Positions 10,113 through 21,037 of a stretch of 64,000 bases of DNA are shown here, piece by piece; position 1 is the stretch's first letter, and each line of letters begins with the position of its first letter. The notes beneath the pieces were generated by a model. The model was not told the DNA's origin. It saw only the letters and a program-made list of their open reading frames with translations, and did not search any database. Both the position numbers and the translations under genes were made by a program. This stretch comes from Lineus longissimus (lineage: Eukaryota; Nemertea; Pilidiophora; Heteronemertea; Lineidae): positions 2,790,001-2,854,000 of the forward strand of contig NC_088324.1 in assembly GCF_910592395.1 (NCBI RefSeq), read 5' to 3'.

Positions 10113-10559
10113 GGAACAGCTCGAGGTATTACATACGAGTATTGCGGTTCGGTGTCTTTGGAAGATCGCCGTCGCACCCGGTGTAGGCCTATTGTGTCAT
10201 GCAATTGGCGTGCTTTACTGTGACGACACTGTATTGGATGTTTGCTATTGTCAGTCGACCGACTCATCAGTTTCAATGTTTCTTTACACTGGCTGAGGCG
10301 GTCTAACCGTGTCATTTCATGCAGGCCTTTTTGTCGGCTTGGCTGTATGAATGTGGCTGGCAGGGAATAGGGTGTACTATAAATATTCGTCGTTAGAATT
10401 AGACATGTGTTAAGGGCACACGTCCCATGGCACCAGTCAAATGTCACGGAATTGTGTTGAAATCGCCAACATCAACAGACTTAGGACAATTATCAATTCT
10501 TATTGTGACACAAGTACCGTTGACAAAACACAGAAAAAGACGCAAGTTCGCAAGAAAAG

Positions 10560-12206
10560 AATATTTAATACTTTACAATAGTCATCAACATCAGAGAGGG
10601 GCATAAACTCGAGACCCTCGCCCTCTTCTTCCTCTTCAACAACTAGATCATTGATGTCTATTTCTACATTATTATTTTGTACTAATCTGCTCGCTTGCCA
10701 GGAAAGGCGAACTGCTTCCTTGGTAATTCGACCCCAAGCATGGCCTATCATACGGAGGACCTCTCGACGGGAAATTGGTGGGCATGCGCATGTCCCATCC
10801 TCTACTGTATTGCCCACTTTGCAGGCTTTCCATATTGCCCTTTACCTGCATTTAACTGCATACATGATTGTCAGGTCAATGGGTTGCACGAGCGATGTAC
10901 AACCCCCTGGCACATAGTCCATACGTCCACCAAGGTCCCCAACAGCCTCCTGGAAGTGTTCATTTAGGTAGGCCGGGTATCTATCCACAATAAGGAGGAA
11001 TTCTTCCTCATCATTAACAAATTCAACCAGTACAGTTTCTGTCCATTGAATCAATGAATCAATTCATGCCCATTTGGATTTGAAGTTACCAGGAATGAAA
11101 TTGAAACTTTTTATAACCCAACGCTTGTGATGAAGAATGGGAGAAAGTAAAACAAGTTTGTGTGCTCAGCGCGGGTATAGGTCGATACAATTGTGAAAAA
11201 TAATGCGTCAGCTATTGTTTACACGATATTCGTTGGACATCATGTAATGAATACGATATTAATCACACGGCATTCGTCATTTGCCATGGTAGTACAAGCC
11301 ACACTCACCGGTACATTCTCCGGTGCATGTTCCCTAAGTTCAGCTACGACTGCCCCATGTTTAACCAGTCGAGGGAAGTTCACTTCAGCTAGGCCTTTGT
11401 TCCCATCAGCCGCAATTAAAAGGGTGACTGTGCATCCTTCCTTCAGGTTTCCTCTCGATGTTTCTATGTCGACGTCGCGGTTACCTGTGTTATCCAACGA
11501 ATGATTAGGGGGGAAATCATATCGCACAAAAGTCTGGTTCATGTTAAATAGGCGTCGTTCAGAATGGTTCCTCTCTTCCACTCTTCGTTGAATTACATCC
11601 CGAAAGTCAGCTACCAGCTGAGCAGCGTTTTCAGGAATTTTCTTAGAATCCCTTGTGCATCTTCTATAGCTGATGCGATGTCTGAAATATGAAATGACCA
11701 GTTTCAAAGAAAAAAGGAAATGCGGATGTGGGAGAAGTTTTAAGTGCTCTAGGAGAAGCCGCATAATGGTATCCTAAAAACATGAATACCATTGATTATC
11801 GATTTGTCCATCACTAGTCATACTGATGGTTAACATTTGGCTACGCGGTAGAATATCATGAATCAGTGAGGTTGTTGTTTTCAATTACACCAATAAGTAG
11901 AAGTAAAATGTAACATTGCACTGTTTATTCACATTTCAATCAGTGGTGTACTTAATGTTCATTTTCTTGACATTTCCCCTCACCTTTTCATAAAACGTTC
12001 AAGCCAGTGCGGAGAGGCTCTGAAATCCAAACACCGAGGTCGAGACATTTCCAACTGCGCCCTCTCATCTCCAGGGATATTGTCCACCCATCGTCGGAAA
12101 TCCCTACCGGCTTGGTCCTTTAAGTCTTGTACAGAGACTGGCAACCCAAAGTCTCTCCTTCTACGATACCATCCAACTGTGGAATTTTCGATTTCTGGCC
12201 AAATAC
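10560..12206 (-). pseudogene. pogo-like transposase, exons 2-4 (CENP-B-type HTH and DDE core)
   Basis: Exon 2 (12206-11984) encodes the second DNA-binding unit (GRDFRRWVDNIPGDERAQLE, CLDFRASPHWLERFMKR). Its acceptor TTTCAG/G and donor AAAAG/GTGAGG are clean. Exon 3 starts at 11681 (ATATTTCAG/A) and carries the start of the DDE catalytic domain: FNMNQTFVRYDFPPNHSLDN, where pogo proteins have N-x-D-Q-T, then DVDIETSRGNLKEGCTVTLL. Exon 4 (about 11095-10560) holds LLIVDRYPAYL and the block GGCTSLVQPIDL, then an acidic C-terminus (VVEEEEEGEGLEF). Splice phases of exons 1-3 agree with one reading frame. A TGA near 11070 and a stop near 10832 interrupt exon 4, so the gene is inactive. Confidence 0.8.
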
Positions 12207-12423
12207 CTGAAATGATAAAAGCTTCTGTACCATGAATGCAGTAGGACAACACATTTTATCAAACAGTTCACATTCACCTTACCCGACCCCCCCCCCCCAA
12301 AAAAAAAACCCAACAAAATTCAGAGTTCAATTCATGCTGTATACTGTGTACGCATCGACAGAAGCCACATGGCTAGCAAAATTAGGCCTTTGCCCTGGCG
12401 TGTACAATACATCGTAGGTAAAC

Positions 12424-12426
12424 AAT
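12424..12426. other. Left target-site duplication (AAT) of nested Harbinger
   Basis: AAT directly precedes the left terminal repeat and AAT at 18669-18671 follows the right one. Three bases is the length expected for PIF/Harbinger, although the preferred site is TWA. Confidence 0.55.
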
Positions 12427-12670
12427 AGTGTGGTTTCGCACCCTTACGAAATACGAAAACGAAGCACGAAATGCGTACCACGTCACCAATTTTTGCTGAC
12501 TTCAATTCGTAAATAGTATTACGCAGTTCGCTACCGCAGTTATTTAAGGGTAATTCCCAGTGGCAAAATGGATCGGAGATTACGGGTCGGCTGAACAGCG
12601 CAGTGCGAATTACCAAACGTGTTTGACATAATCAATGCATGTGTGAATAGAAGTCGCAGTCCGTCTTTGG

Positions 12671-12678
12671 TATAAAAG
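12671..12678 (+). promoter_or_regulatory. TATA box of the Harbinger Myb gene
   Basis: TATAAAAG lies about 30 bp before a likely noncoding first exon that ends at the donor GTG/GTAAGT (12724/12725). The intron ends at TTTCAG (12979), just before the coding exon. Confidence 0.5.
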
Positions 12679-13003
12679 AGGCACGAGGATTTTTCAAATT
12701 TGTCGTGCCCTTTGCGTAGAAGTGGTAAGTACGAATTAGTTTTGTCACATTTCTAAATTCTCTTCAAGCAACACCGGCTTTGAGGTAAAACACGACAGCA
12801 GATGCATATGTGGTATAGGCTGTGCACTCCTGGCCAGACAGGGTGGCCTTTCTATTTTTGTGAAGGTGTATAAAACACAATAAGGTTCTGAACTGACCAA
12901 GCCCGCCTGTGGTTTCTTTCCCTCTCGCCTTTATACATGTGTATCTTTCTTTGAATTTTCTGCAATTTCCGGGTTTCAGGGAGCCTTCTTGCCAAAAAAA
13001 AAC

Positions 13004-14357
13004 ATGGCGCTAATCGGAACGCAATTCAACAGATCGTTAGATGAAGTGATGCTCCGCGAAGTCGTCGCCAGGAAAGTCAACATAGCAAAAGGGATGTCAG
13101 CAACGGCTGAGTGGCAAGGGGTGACAGACGCTGTAAACCTCCACCTTCGAAAGGAACGAAAGAAGGTGACCCTCAGACAAACAAAAGACCGGGCCAAACA
13201 TCTCTTAAAGCAACACCGGCAGGCTGAGAACAAGTCCGAGAAAGCGTGAGTTCACTTAGTTTTCAATTAGTTTGAACTTAAAACATATGTGCATGCAAGG
13301 GCGTAGGCGGGGGGGGGGGGCTGCACTGGATGCACGTGCACCCCCACCCCGATGAGCCATGAGAGTAGTTCCGCCCCTGGCAAGCAAATAAATTGCACCC
13401 CTTTTTCTTCTTTCGAACTACAGCTTCGGGACATAGGACATGAGAACGCATAAGATCTTAACTAGACCAGCTGAAGACTGCTTCTGGTGTGGAATCTATG
13501 CTGATTTTCTAAATTTTAGTTCCAGCATCCCAAGATGTGCACCTTCCCATGCCCAAACCAGCCTACGCACTTGGCATGTACATGTACCTCTTTTCAAACA
13601 CAATGAAATTGACTGGTACAAATAAATTATTCAAATCGATGTTTTTTATAAGGATCGATGAACTATTTCTGATGAACGATATGTTACGTCTATCGACATC
13701 CTCTTGACTTTGTGGTTCGCACTCTATGGGACCGCCGATGACGTTGTTATTTTTTTCAAATGCAGGAGTGGTGTCGAAGAGGAAGAAGAGGACGAAGTTA
13801 AAAAGCTACTGACCGATTGGATGTTTCGAATCGAACAAGGGGTTGACGAGAAACCCAGGACCAAGAAAAAGGATGCTGATGGCAAAAAACTGGAGGCCAA
13901 GGGGCTTCTCATTAGGGAAGCTGCTATGAGGGCTTTGAAAAAAGGTCAATACAGGTTGCGCCCTTTTGAGAACACCGACGACAACCCTTTTGAAGGAGAT
14001 GCCCCCGAAGAAGACGAGATCGCGACTGATCCAGAAGATAGTGCAGGACCACAGCAAACACCTACCACACGCAAGAGAAAAATGCGGTCAGATGTAATCG
14101 AGTACCTATCCGAAAAGAACGAAAAGGATGACCGTTTGCGCTTAGAGGAAATTCGATTCAAGGAAAGGAAGTTCGATAAGGAGGCAGAATTGCGTGAGAA
14201 AGAACTCAAACTCCAATGAGAACGACTTGAAAAGGACAGTAAGTTGCATGAAGAGGAGCTAAGTTTAAAAAAAGCTCAGTTGGACTTGCAGCGTGAGCAG
14301 CAGATGGAAATGACCAAGCTTATGATGGTCATACTTAAGAACCCTGCCAAAAACTAA
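13004..14357 (+). pseudogene. Harbinger accessory Myb/SANT-like DNA-binding protein
   Basis: PIF/Harbinger elements encode a second protein that binds DNA and carries the nuclease to the nucleus. The first coding exon (ATG 13004 to 13245, donor AAAGC/GTGAGT) gives the trihelix region NRSLDEVMLREVVARKVN, AEWQGVTDAVNLHL and TLRQTKDRAKHLLKQH. Exon 2 starts at 13766 (acceptor AAATGCAG) and the phases join in frame (alanine codon split 2+1). It continues with GVEEEEEDEVKKLL, an acidic stretch, a KRKMR basic cluster and a long charged coiled coil. A TGA at 14217 interrupts that coiled coil. The same frame then runs on to TAA at 14355, so the last 45 residues or so have been cut off by one point mutation. 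Coding quality is otherwise good. Confidence 0.8.
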
Positions 14358-15188
14358 TGCTTTCTTCTATAGCATCATGTACCGCAACTGAAGTGCTGGT
14401 AATCCTGTTCAGCATATGTTTGGGCAGTTACAGGGTTACCCAGGTAAGGTTTCATTGGCTAATTTTTCAACTATGCTTCTACTGGTTCTTTTTATAGGTA
14501 GTTTTTAAAATAAACTTTCAAATGTTTCGAATGTCCACGATGCACATGAAACATCATTCAGTACTTAACATAAGGTGCAGTACCAATCTCGCTCGTTTGA
14601 AAAATTGGCAAGTGAAACATTTCCTTGGACACCCATGGAATGAATACTAACTGCTTCTTTAAAACAAGTGAATGTTGCATAAATTTCACTCTTAGAACTT
14701 CTTAAGGTTTCACCGAAGGGGGCGGCCATTTTGCTAGTATTTCAAATTTTAAACTAAGTGCAATTCCTTTAAATAGAAGTGAAGGCACATTTAAAGAATG
14801 GGAGTCTGTTTTCTGACATATAAACAACATCCTTGAAATGTGCATTCACTTCATTTTGAAAGAGTTCTACTTGTTTTACATTAGAAGTTAAAACAAATCA
14901 GCCCTGATCAACCCTTAAAATTGACAAATATTTCTGATAGAAACAATTTTCCAATACAGGAAATACATGTATAACGTTCCTGATTGTGGCTGCTTTGTAC
15001 TGTTGCTTCACTTATAAAATGTAATGAAATTACAGAGCGCCATGAAGTCCCATGTTGATGATGATATCTATCTTTGTTAATTATCAATAAATGTCATTAC
15101 ATGTAATTCACACAACAGTCCATTTTGTTTCTGTTCTGGTACGAGTGACCGAGAAAACGTTTTCCTAAAAAAACTGATTGCTCAAATA
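14358..15188. other. Noncoding spacer between convergent Harbinger genes
   Basis: AT-rich, no reading frame of note. It separates the 3' ends of the Myb gene and the nuclease gene and probably holds both poly(A) regions. Confidence 0.5.
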
Positions 15189-15967
15189 CTAAGCAATAAT
15201 TGGGCGGGAAAGGTTTGCTAGGTCACCCTGTATCCTTCGCTTGAACAATTCACCCAATATAAATTTCGAGTTCGGGTGGTTGAACGTTGAAGTAGCAGGA
15301 AGTGACTGAGCCATACAGACATGTATGGCAGTTAACGAGTAAACCGCCGACAAGGTAAAGTTAGCGACTGGCTGTAAGAAAACTTTGAGGTTTTTTTTTA
15401 AGTCCAGGAAGGCAAATTGCTGAATCAGTTTACCAAATTGCCATTCAACTGCCTCGCGCACTGATGACATGGCTTTGTTGAACTCGAGCTGGTTCTGATC
15501 ATGCGCGTTCCTGTATGGAGGTATGAGAAAGTCCCTAGTAGGATAGGCTGGGTCCCCATATAAGCAGAATGGGTCGTGGTTTCTGTCCTCCCATTGCCCT
15601 TGTTCAAGCTGTTGCAGAACACCACTCTGTGTCAGCAAGAAGCATTCGTGTCTTCGACCTTCAATTGGGCCAAAGAGGTTGGCGATGATCCCATCTGGTG
15701 ACATTATGGACTGAAATTTTATCGCATGAATCCTCTTGTGGCCGTTTTAGCATATGCGCTGGAGGTGCGTCGGCCTGCAGATCGGTCTGACTGTCCCATC
15801 TATGAATTCGAAGCCAATGCAGTTGCGTAGAGCTCCTTTATCGTGTATCGCATCGGCGAATTCCTGAAATCTGTTGACAAGCTAGGGTTGATTAAGATCG
15901 GTGAGTTTACCAGAGAAACTGTAGTATATGAAGTTGAGTACAGACGAAACGGTCACAGAGAGGGTAG

Positions 15968-15973
15968 ATTTAG
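15968..15973. other. Left target-site duplication of BEL-type element
   Basis: ATTTAG here equals ATTTAG at 18165-18170. Five or six bases are duplicated, because the terminal A is shared with the LTR end. Five is usual for BEL/Pao. Confidence 0.75.
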
Positions 15974-16189
15974 TGTGTAAACTAGGTTTATAGGCCACCG
16001 TAGACAAATTCACTGTAGTGAAATATGACATGCATTTATGGATTCACGTGGTTTATATGTTCACCCTTATAATAATGTTGTAATAAAGATCACTTCGCAT
16101 GTGGAGTCACAAGAAGCACGTAGTTCCTCTTGCGTTTGTCCCTGTGGGCTCTAACAGGAATCTGGTGTTTTAGTATTGATGTTTACAAA
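15974..16189 (+). repeat. 5' LTR of short BEL-type element
   Basis: It begins TGTGTAAACTAGG and ends GTTTACAA. Compared by eye with the 3' LTR it differs at about five positions. Confidence 0.85.
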
Positions 16190-16206
16190 TGGTGCCGTGA
16201 CCAGGA
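16190..16206 (+). other. Primer-binding site
   Basis: TGGTGCCGTGACCAGGA directly follows the 5' LTR and starts with the TGG expected to pair with a tRNA CCA end. Confidence 0.65.
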
Positions 16207-17956
16207 ACAATGGGACCTGTGGAAGTCTGGAATTAATTCAGAAAAATTGCTTGCCGCTGCTATTGAAATTGACACGTCTGACCCACCTCACATCACAATG
16301 GATATAAGTAAAGTGATCGACATCAGTAGATTCAATAATCTCGAGCAACTATTACATGTTACTGTCTACGTTCTGAGATTCGCACGCATTAGCCGGGAGA
16401 CACAACACATAACCGTAGGAGAAATGGAACAGGCCGAAACTCTTTGGGTGAAAGCAGTTCAATCTTCATATTTTTCTGAGGCCTTGGATTACTTAAATCA
16501 GGACAAACCAAGCGGACGTATTCCGTGTATTGTGCAACAGTTGAATGTTGTGTTAGACACAAAAGGTGTTCTTCGTGGCGCGGGGAGATTAGGTAATGCT
16601 GTGTCACTAGACAGTAATGCGCGTAAACCTGTGTTGTTACCTCGGAAATGCCACTTTACTAGACTTGTGATCAAAAGAGCGCATGCGCGCGTTCTTCATG
16701 CTGGATTAGGTTCAACCGTAGTTGCTGTGCGAAAACGATATTGGATTACTGCAACGCGGGCAGAGGTTAGGTCAGTGTTGAAATCATGTGTAATCTGTAA
16801 ACGTGTTACCGGCACTGCGTACCGGTTACCACAGAGCCCTGATCTACCCGAATACCGTATTGATACGACCAAAGCGTTTAGTAACATTGGTATGGACTTC
16901 ACGGGACATCTTCTAGTGAAAGATCGCGATGGACATGTGTTCAAAGTTTACGTGTGTTTATTTACATGTTTAGGCACTAGAGGTGTAAACCTTGAACTGG
17001 TCAATGATTTGAGCGCCGATTCGTTCATCAAAGCATTCATAAGGCATTGTGGCACTTATGTTGTTCCAGATAGGTGTTTCTCCGACAACGCAACTAATTT
17101 CAAGTCGGGAAGTAGTGAAATCGAAAAGTTACTAAGGCGTGTGGCGAGTTCAGAAGTGCAAGAGCATTTTATTGCAAAGCGCATTAGATTTGATTTCATA
17201 CCGGTACAGTCCCCCTGGTGGGGAGGTTATTGGGAACGTCTCATAGGCGTAATGAAGTCAGTACTAAGGAAAGTGTTAGGCCGGGCATTGATTAGTTTTG
17301 AAGAAATGTACACATTGATCAAAGAGGTTCAGTCCGTCCTAAACAATAGGCCATTGACGTATGCAAGTGGATCAATAGAAGATCCCAAACCTCTGACACC
17401 GTCAATGCTATTGTTTGGCTACGAGACTGATGAGTTGCCACATGAGTTGTTTGATGAAACTGACCCTGATTGGTCACACGTTGGGACTGCTGACTTCATT
17501 ACGAGGGCAGAACGTAGGCGCGCTCAATTGCACACTCATTTTGTGACAAGGTTCAAGAATGAATACCTAAGCTGCTTACGTGAGAGACACGCTTACCAAG
17601 TGCGTAAACATTGTCCAAGTGATGATATCATTAGTGTAGGTGACGTAGTACAGATTCATGAGGACAATATACCCCGTACACGTTGGAAACTAGGCCTTGT
17701 AACTGAGCTATTGTTCGGCTCTGACAGTAGAGTCAGAGCAGCCAAAGTAAAAAGTGGGAATTGTTTTACTAGCAGAGCAATTTCGAAGTTGTATCCGTTA
17801 GAAGTCAGATCAGAATCTGTTAGACAAACTGTGTTAAGTGAATTAAAGTCATGTGATAATCCCGGGGAACCTGAGCTAAGATGTAGCAAGCGCCCTTCGG
17901 TGGCAGCGACGAGAAGCAAAATTGCAGCGCAGTTGGCCGGGGCGGAGGATGTGTAA
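16190..17956 (+). CDS. BEL/Pao integrase, intact catalytic domain
   Basis: The frame is open from inside the LTR to TAA at 17954-17956. About 585 codons follow the LTR. Integrase joins the retrotransposon DNA to the chromosome. The zinc-binding N-terminus is visible (HARVLHAGLGSTVVAV, then CVICKR). The catalytic triad reads NIGMDFTGHL (D), CFSDNATNFKSG (D) and WWGGYWERLIGVMKS (E), with normal spacing. The C-terminal part has the BEL-type block GDVVQIHEDNIPRTRWKLG. No methionine start was identified after the LTR, so the frame was once the end of a longer Pol polyprotein and is now joined directly to the leader. There are no stops, unlike the surrounding transposase genes, so this insertion is younger than the Harbinger decay or has been constrained. 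Confidence 0.85.
   Translation, partial: WCRDQEQWDLWKSGINSEKLLAAAIEIDTSDPPHITMDISKVIDISRFNNLEQLLHVTVYVLRFARISRETQHITVGEMEQAETLWVKAVQSSYFSEALDYLNQDKPSGRIPCIVQQLNVVLDTKGVLRGAGRLGNAVSLDSNARKPVLLPRKCHFTRLVIKRAHARVLHAGLGSTVVAVRKRYWITATRAEVRSVLKSCVICKRVTGTAYRLPQSPDLPEYRIDTTKAFSNIGMDFTGHLLVKDRDGHVFKVYVCLFTCLGTRGVNLELVNDLSADSFIKAFIRHCGTYVVPDRCFSDNATNFKSGSSEIEKLLRRVASSEVQEHFIAKRIRFDFIPVQSPWWGGYWERLIGVMKSVLRKVLGRALISFEEMYTLIKEVQSVLNNRPLTYASGSIEDPKPLTPSMLLFGYETDELPHELFDETDPDWSHVGTADFITRAERRRAQLHTHFVTRFKNEYLSCLRERHAYQVRKHCPSDDIISVGDVVQIHEDNIPRTRWKLGLVTELLFGSDSRVRAAKVKSGNCFTSRAISKLYPLEVRSESVRQTVLSELKSCDNPGEPELRCSKRPSVAATRSKIAAQLAGAEDV
17936..17949 (+). other. Polypurine tract
   Basis: A G-rich run (ccggggcggagga) immediately before the 3' LTR, the usual plus-strand priming site. 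It overlaps the last codons of the integrase frame. Confidence 0.6.
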
Positions 17957-18165
17957 ACTAGGTTTATAGGCCACCGTAGACAAATTCACTGTAGTGAAAT
18001 ATGACATGAATTTATGGATTCACGTGGTTTATATGTTCGCCCTTATAATAATGTTGAAATAAAGATCACTTCGCATGTGGAGTCACAAGAAGCACGTAGT
18101 TCCTCTTGCGTTTGTCCCTGTGGGCTCAAACAGGAATCTGGTGTATTAGTATTGATGTTTACAAA
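17950..18165 (+). repeat. 3' LTR of short BEL-type element
   Basis: The direct copy of 15974-16189. It contains the integrase stop codon at its start. Confidence 0.85.
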
Positions 18166-18884
18166 TTTAGGGTAATTGAAAAAGTTATCAAGAGTCACGA
18201 ATCGATTGGGATAGGCAAGTCTTGCCAGAAAGATGCATAGTGCAGATGCCCTATCCATAACTGATCTATTACGTTGGACGAATCTCTCAGGAAGTCGAAG
18301 GGCATCAGCAAGCCGGAATAGGTCCTGCTTCTCAAATCTGAAGAATGCCCAGCATTGTGCATTTGAAACGTCTGCTATGTTGAATTTTGGTGTCGCTGGG
18401 TCATACGTACTCTCCTTCAGACCTGGCAAAAGGAAGAGAAGCACGTCATCGTCATCCTCGCCGGCTAACAAAACATTTTCAACCTCTTCGGCGACCGCCA
18501 TCTTTATAAAAAGCGCCACCTACAACGGCTACAGCGCATGCCAGATAGATTCGTCCTTCATATTTCGTGTTTTATGCGAAACTCAAAATTGCATGAAGTA
18601 CGAAGTACAAATAAGAACTCTATTCTCGTGCTTCGTTTTCGTATTTCGTAACGGTGCGAAACCTCACTAATAACTTGGGGCCATTTCATTGAATTAACTG
18701 TCGGCTGACTTTCGCAAGTGGTCTATTACGAGCGCATACGTTCGAACCCAGAGCTTCGGCTCCAAAGTATGGTTCCACTGCAAACTGAGTTGATGCCGAA
18801 CTCGGTAGGCCTACATGCAGTGGACAGTGACATCCCTGTAATTCTAGAGGGTTAGATTCAATAAAAAAGGCGTTCGACGCTCAC

Positions 18885-19149
18885 CGTTCCCCAATTGACG
18901 GTACCGTCTCATCCGTCTTCGCCGTTGACATTCTTCATGCGCACCCCTAATGTCATCCTCGTTACGAATCCAGTGGCGGAATGTATTAACTCGAATGTTA
19001 CGAAACCTGGCAAAGTCAGCGGGAGTACGCCCTCGGTCGTGTACTTCAAGATGAGTCAGCCAGTACTCGTCCATACACAGGATATTTTGCTCCAACGAAT
19101 AGGCCTGGAGTCGGCGCCTTGGAGGCGCAGTATCCACATCCATCGCCAT
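18885..19149 (-). pseudogene. pogo-like transposase, exon 1
   Basis: ATG at 19149 opens MAMDVDTAPPRRRLQAYSLE and the first helix-turn-helix: CMDEYWLTHLEVHDRGRTPA then FARFRNIRVNTFRHWIRN. It ends with an arginine-rich stretch and the donor GAACG/GTGAGC at 18885/18884. The exon has 265 bases, leaving phase 1, which joins exactly to exon 2 at 12206 some 6.7 kb away. Normally the intron would be about 0.4 kb; the Harbinger insertion has expanded it. The exon itself is intact. Confidence 0.8.
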
Positions 19150-19408
19150 GCACGTACATGTGCAGTGCCAGGTGACGAATAAAAAGGAAAATAGAATCTC
19201 GCCTTGCATTTTTAATTTTAGTCTTCAAACCGTTGCACGCAACTTTCGGAAGCTCAGTCAATGCATGAATGCGACAAAATTATGCGTAAGGCCTCTCGAT
19301 GCGATGTGGTAATGATCGTTAATGGGAAACGCCGTGGAAAGAATACCCTGTGCTAGAGAAAGGCCCATTTAACCCTGCGTTCATGTAAGACTATTGACAA
19401 TGGCTATT

Positions 19409-19496
19409 CCATTGAAATCACTATGTCCCTGGTACCGGTCTATAAAACTTAGAAAATGTCGAACGGGTTGAGGCAGGGGTGAGTGGGATTTTCCCG
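19409..19496 (-). repeat. Right terminal inverted repeat of pogo-like element
   Basis: The inverse of 10028-10112. It is followed by TA at 19497-19498. Confidence 0.85.
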
Positions 19497-19559
19497 TAAG
19501 TGTCCTTATTAGATAGATTGCCCTAGTAGAGAGGTTTCCGCTATAAGAGATGTTCCACT

Positions 19560-20045
19560 GTTACACCTCTTAGGCATATTTACCATGTGTACATGATGAC
19601 GAAAACTTAGATCAATGTGACCGACTTTTCTGGAGTAAATAGGTCAAGGTCGTAAAAAATTCTATGTGGGTCATATCTGAAGAAACTTTCACCGTGTGAT
19701 CTGTTAAATTAATGTCAATGACTTATCAAAACAAATCTTACAACGTGCCCTTTTCACCTGAACAAGATTGCCAAGGTCACAGAGGTCAAACTATAAATTT
19801 TCCCAAATATACTTGTCCCAGGCTGTTCAAATTTGATATGTTGACACCGATTAAGCATCTCTAGGCCTATGTGGTGACCAAGATTTAGGTCAATGTGACC
19901 TACTTTTATTGCAAAAGTAAGTCAAGGTCATAGCTCTAGAAAACAAAATCACTGTCTAGTCTTCGAATGAGTGTCATTGATTAATCTGCAAGCATCACAA
20001 AATGGTTGATACATTTTGACCTTAACCTTAATATTTCAAACGTGA
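19560..20045. repeat. Diverged repeat of the AGGTCA-bearing family
   Basis: It shares words with the tandem element at 5391-6500, such as ccaaggtcacagaggtcaa (19771-19789) and taggtcaaggtcg (19639). Two internal units start near 19600 and 19860 (gacgaaaacttagatcaatg and gaccaagatttaggtcaatg). It encodes no protein. Confidence 0.55.
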
Positions 20046-20452
20046 CATGGATCAATATTTATGTAATTACAGCGGTAGCAATATAATCGCTATCAATCAC
20101 AGGCGAGACATGGCTCCAGGCCATTTCATCCCATCGATTTTGACCACGGCAGAGCAGGCAACAGCTGGTCGGCGGCAGAATAAGAAAAGCTATACGGCAG
20201 CAGCCATGCCGGTTCTGTGGTTACTAGGAAAATTCGGAGCCGTTATATTATTCAAGATCTCCATTTTTACCACCATTCTCAGTGAGACTAAAGAAGCATG
20301 TCTCGGTAAGCATGATATGATATTCTAAAACACCTCGATTTAGAATACACAGCACTTTACAGTGTAAATGCACTGTGCGCCTTCGTAGCAGCGGTTATGG
20401 TTGGCAACCAAAACCGCTTGGGTTGTTGCAAAATGTGGAAGTAGTCAGAAAG
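20046..20452. other. No recognised gene
   Basis: A 93-codon open frame (20047-20328, plus) has no motif I recognise and no obvious splice sites. I do not call it a gene. Confidence 0.35.
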
Positions 20453-20673
20453 TGTAAGCGCATCATGTCGTACTTTTAACTCGAGACGAAAATATTCTTT
20501 ATATTATATACTGATGTTTATTAACACCGTAAAAGACTGAAAATATACAAGATGAAAGTATCCTCAGTACAATTATATCTAAGACTACTTCTTTGTTGAA
20601 ACAGAAATAAACAGATACATGTATATGAATTGAAAACACAAGTGGTGTCAGTATAAGAAACATGATGACTCAG
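20453..20673 (+). repeat. Inverted copy of BEL LTR end, leader and gag start
   Basis: This segment is the reverse complement of 27377-27600. It includes the end of the 5' LTR, the primer-binding region (agtggtgtcagtataag) and the first codons of gag. It lies beside the 3' end of the BEL element but in the opposite orientation. Confidence 0.8.
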
Positions 20674-21037
20674 CCTGGTTGTGATTTTAGGAGTACCAAG
20701 CACACACATATAATGCACACATGAATGCATGCAACAGTAGCTACACAGGCATCACAAAGGCACAAATGTACATCTAAATCCTTATCAAACATAAACATTG
20801 GAATATATACCATGCATGTGTTGTAACCTCACTAGTTGAGGAAACTGTTAATACAGAACAGCATGTAGCTGCAGGAAATATATATGGATATGTATATGTG
20901 TATCATATGATAAGTTCACAAATCTAACAGAGACAAAGGAAACCCAGCATGGTTAAGAGAAAACTATGATGTTAACCATCATCTATTGGAAATAATATAA
21001 TCTATAGAATTTATAAATATTGATAATTGTACATACC

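Larger units (their letters stand above)
15974..18165 (+). mobile_element. Short BEL/Pao element: LTR, integrase, LTR
   Basis: Two direct LTRs of about 215 bp flank only an integrase frame. Gag, protease, reverse transcriptase and RNase H are absent. The primer-binding site and polypurine tract are both kept, so an RNA from this copy could in principle be copied by enzymes supplied by another element. The flanking ATTTAG duplication shows that the deleted form itself inserted here or was shortened afterwards. Confidence 0.85.
15189..18501 (-). pseudogene. Harbinger DDE nuclease, split by a BEL-type insertion
   Basis: The first part (18501-18171) starts ATG-GCG-GTC and encodes the acidic leader and HTH region (FEKQDLFRLADALRLPERFV, ALCIFLARLAYPNRFVTLD). 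The frame stops at the BEL element and resumes at 15967, right next to the duplicated target site, so the two parts once formed one exon. The catalytic core is readable: FEFIDGTVRPI (first D), LYGDPAYPTRDFLIPP (second D), AVEWQFGKLI (E), the layout of DDE_Tnp_4 nucleases. Besides the insertion, two point-type stops (TAG at 15884-15882 and TAA at 15749-15747) interrupt it. The protein would be about 370-380 residues, normal for the family. It is dead in this copy. Confidence 0.85.
12427..18668. mobile_element. PIF/Harbinger DNA transposon nested in the pogo intron
   Basis: Ends are about 40-bp inverted repeats (AGTGNGGTTTCGCACC, then cgaaatacgaaaacgaag). It carries both Harbinger genes in convergent orientation: a plus-strand Myb/SANT protein (13004-14357) and a minus-strand DDE nuclease (15189-18501). 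The nuclease gene is split by a BEL-type element at 15974-18165. Without that insertion the element would be about 4.05 kb. Confidence 0.85.
10028..19496 (-). mobile_element. pogo-like DNA transposon, host of two nested insertions
   Basis: Terminal inverted repeats of about 85 bp begin CGGGAAAATCCCRCTYACC and share the block aagttttatagaccggta. Both ends are flanked by the TA dinucleotide (10026-10027 and 19497-19498), the target duplication of the Tc1/mariner/pogo superfamily. The transposase is minus-strand, with exon 1 at the far right and exons 2-4 at the left. The 6.2-kb Harbinger element at 12427-18668 sits inside its first intron. Without that insertion the element would be about 3.2 kb. 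Confidence 0.85.

Noticed and set aside
20047-20328. 93-codon plus-strand gene
   Set aside because: No motif or exon borders; it sits between a noncoding repeat and a rearranged LTR.
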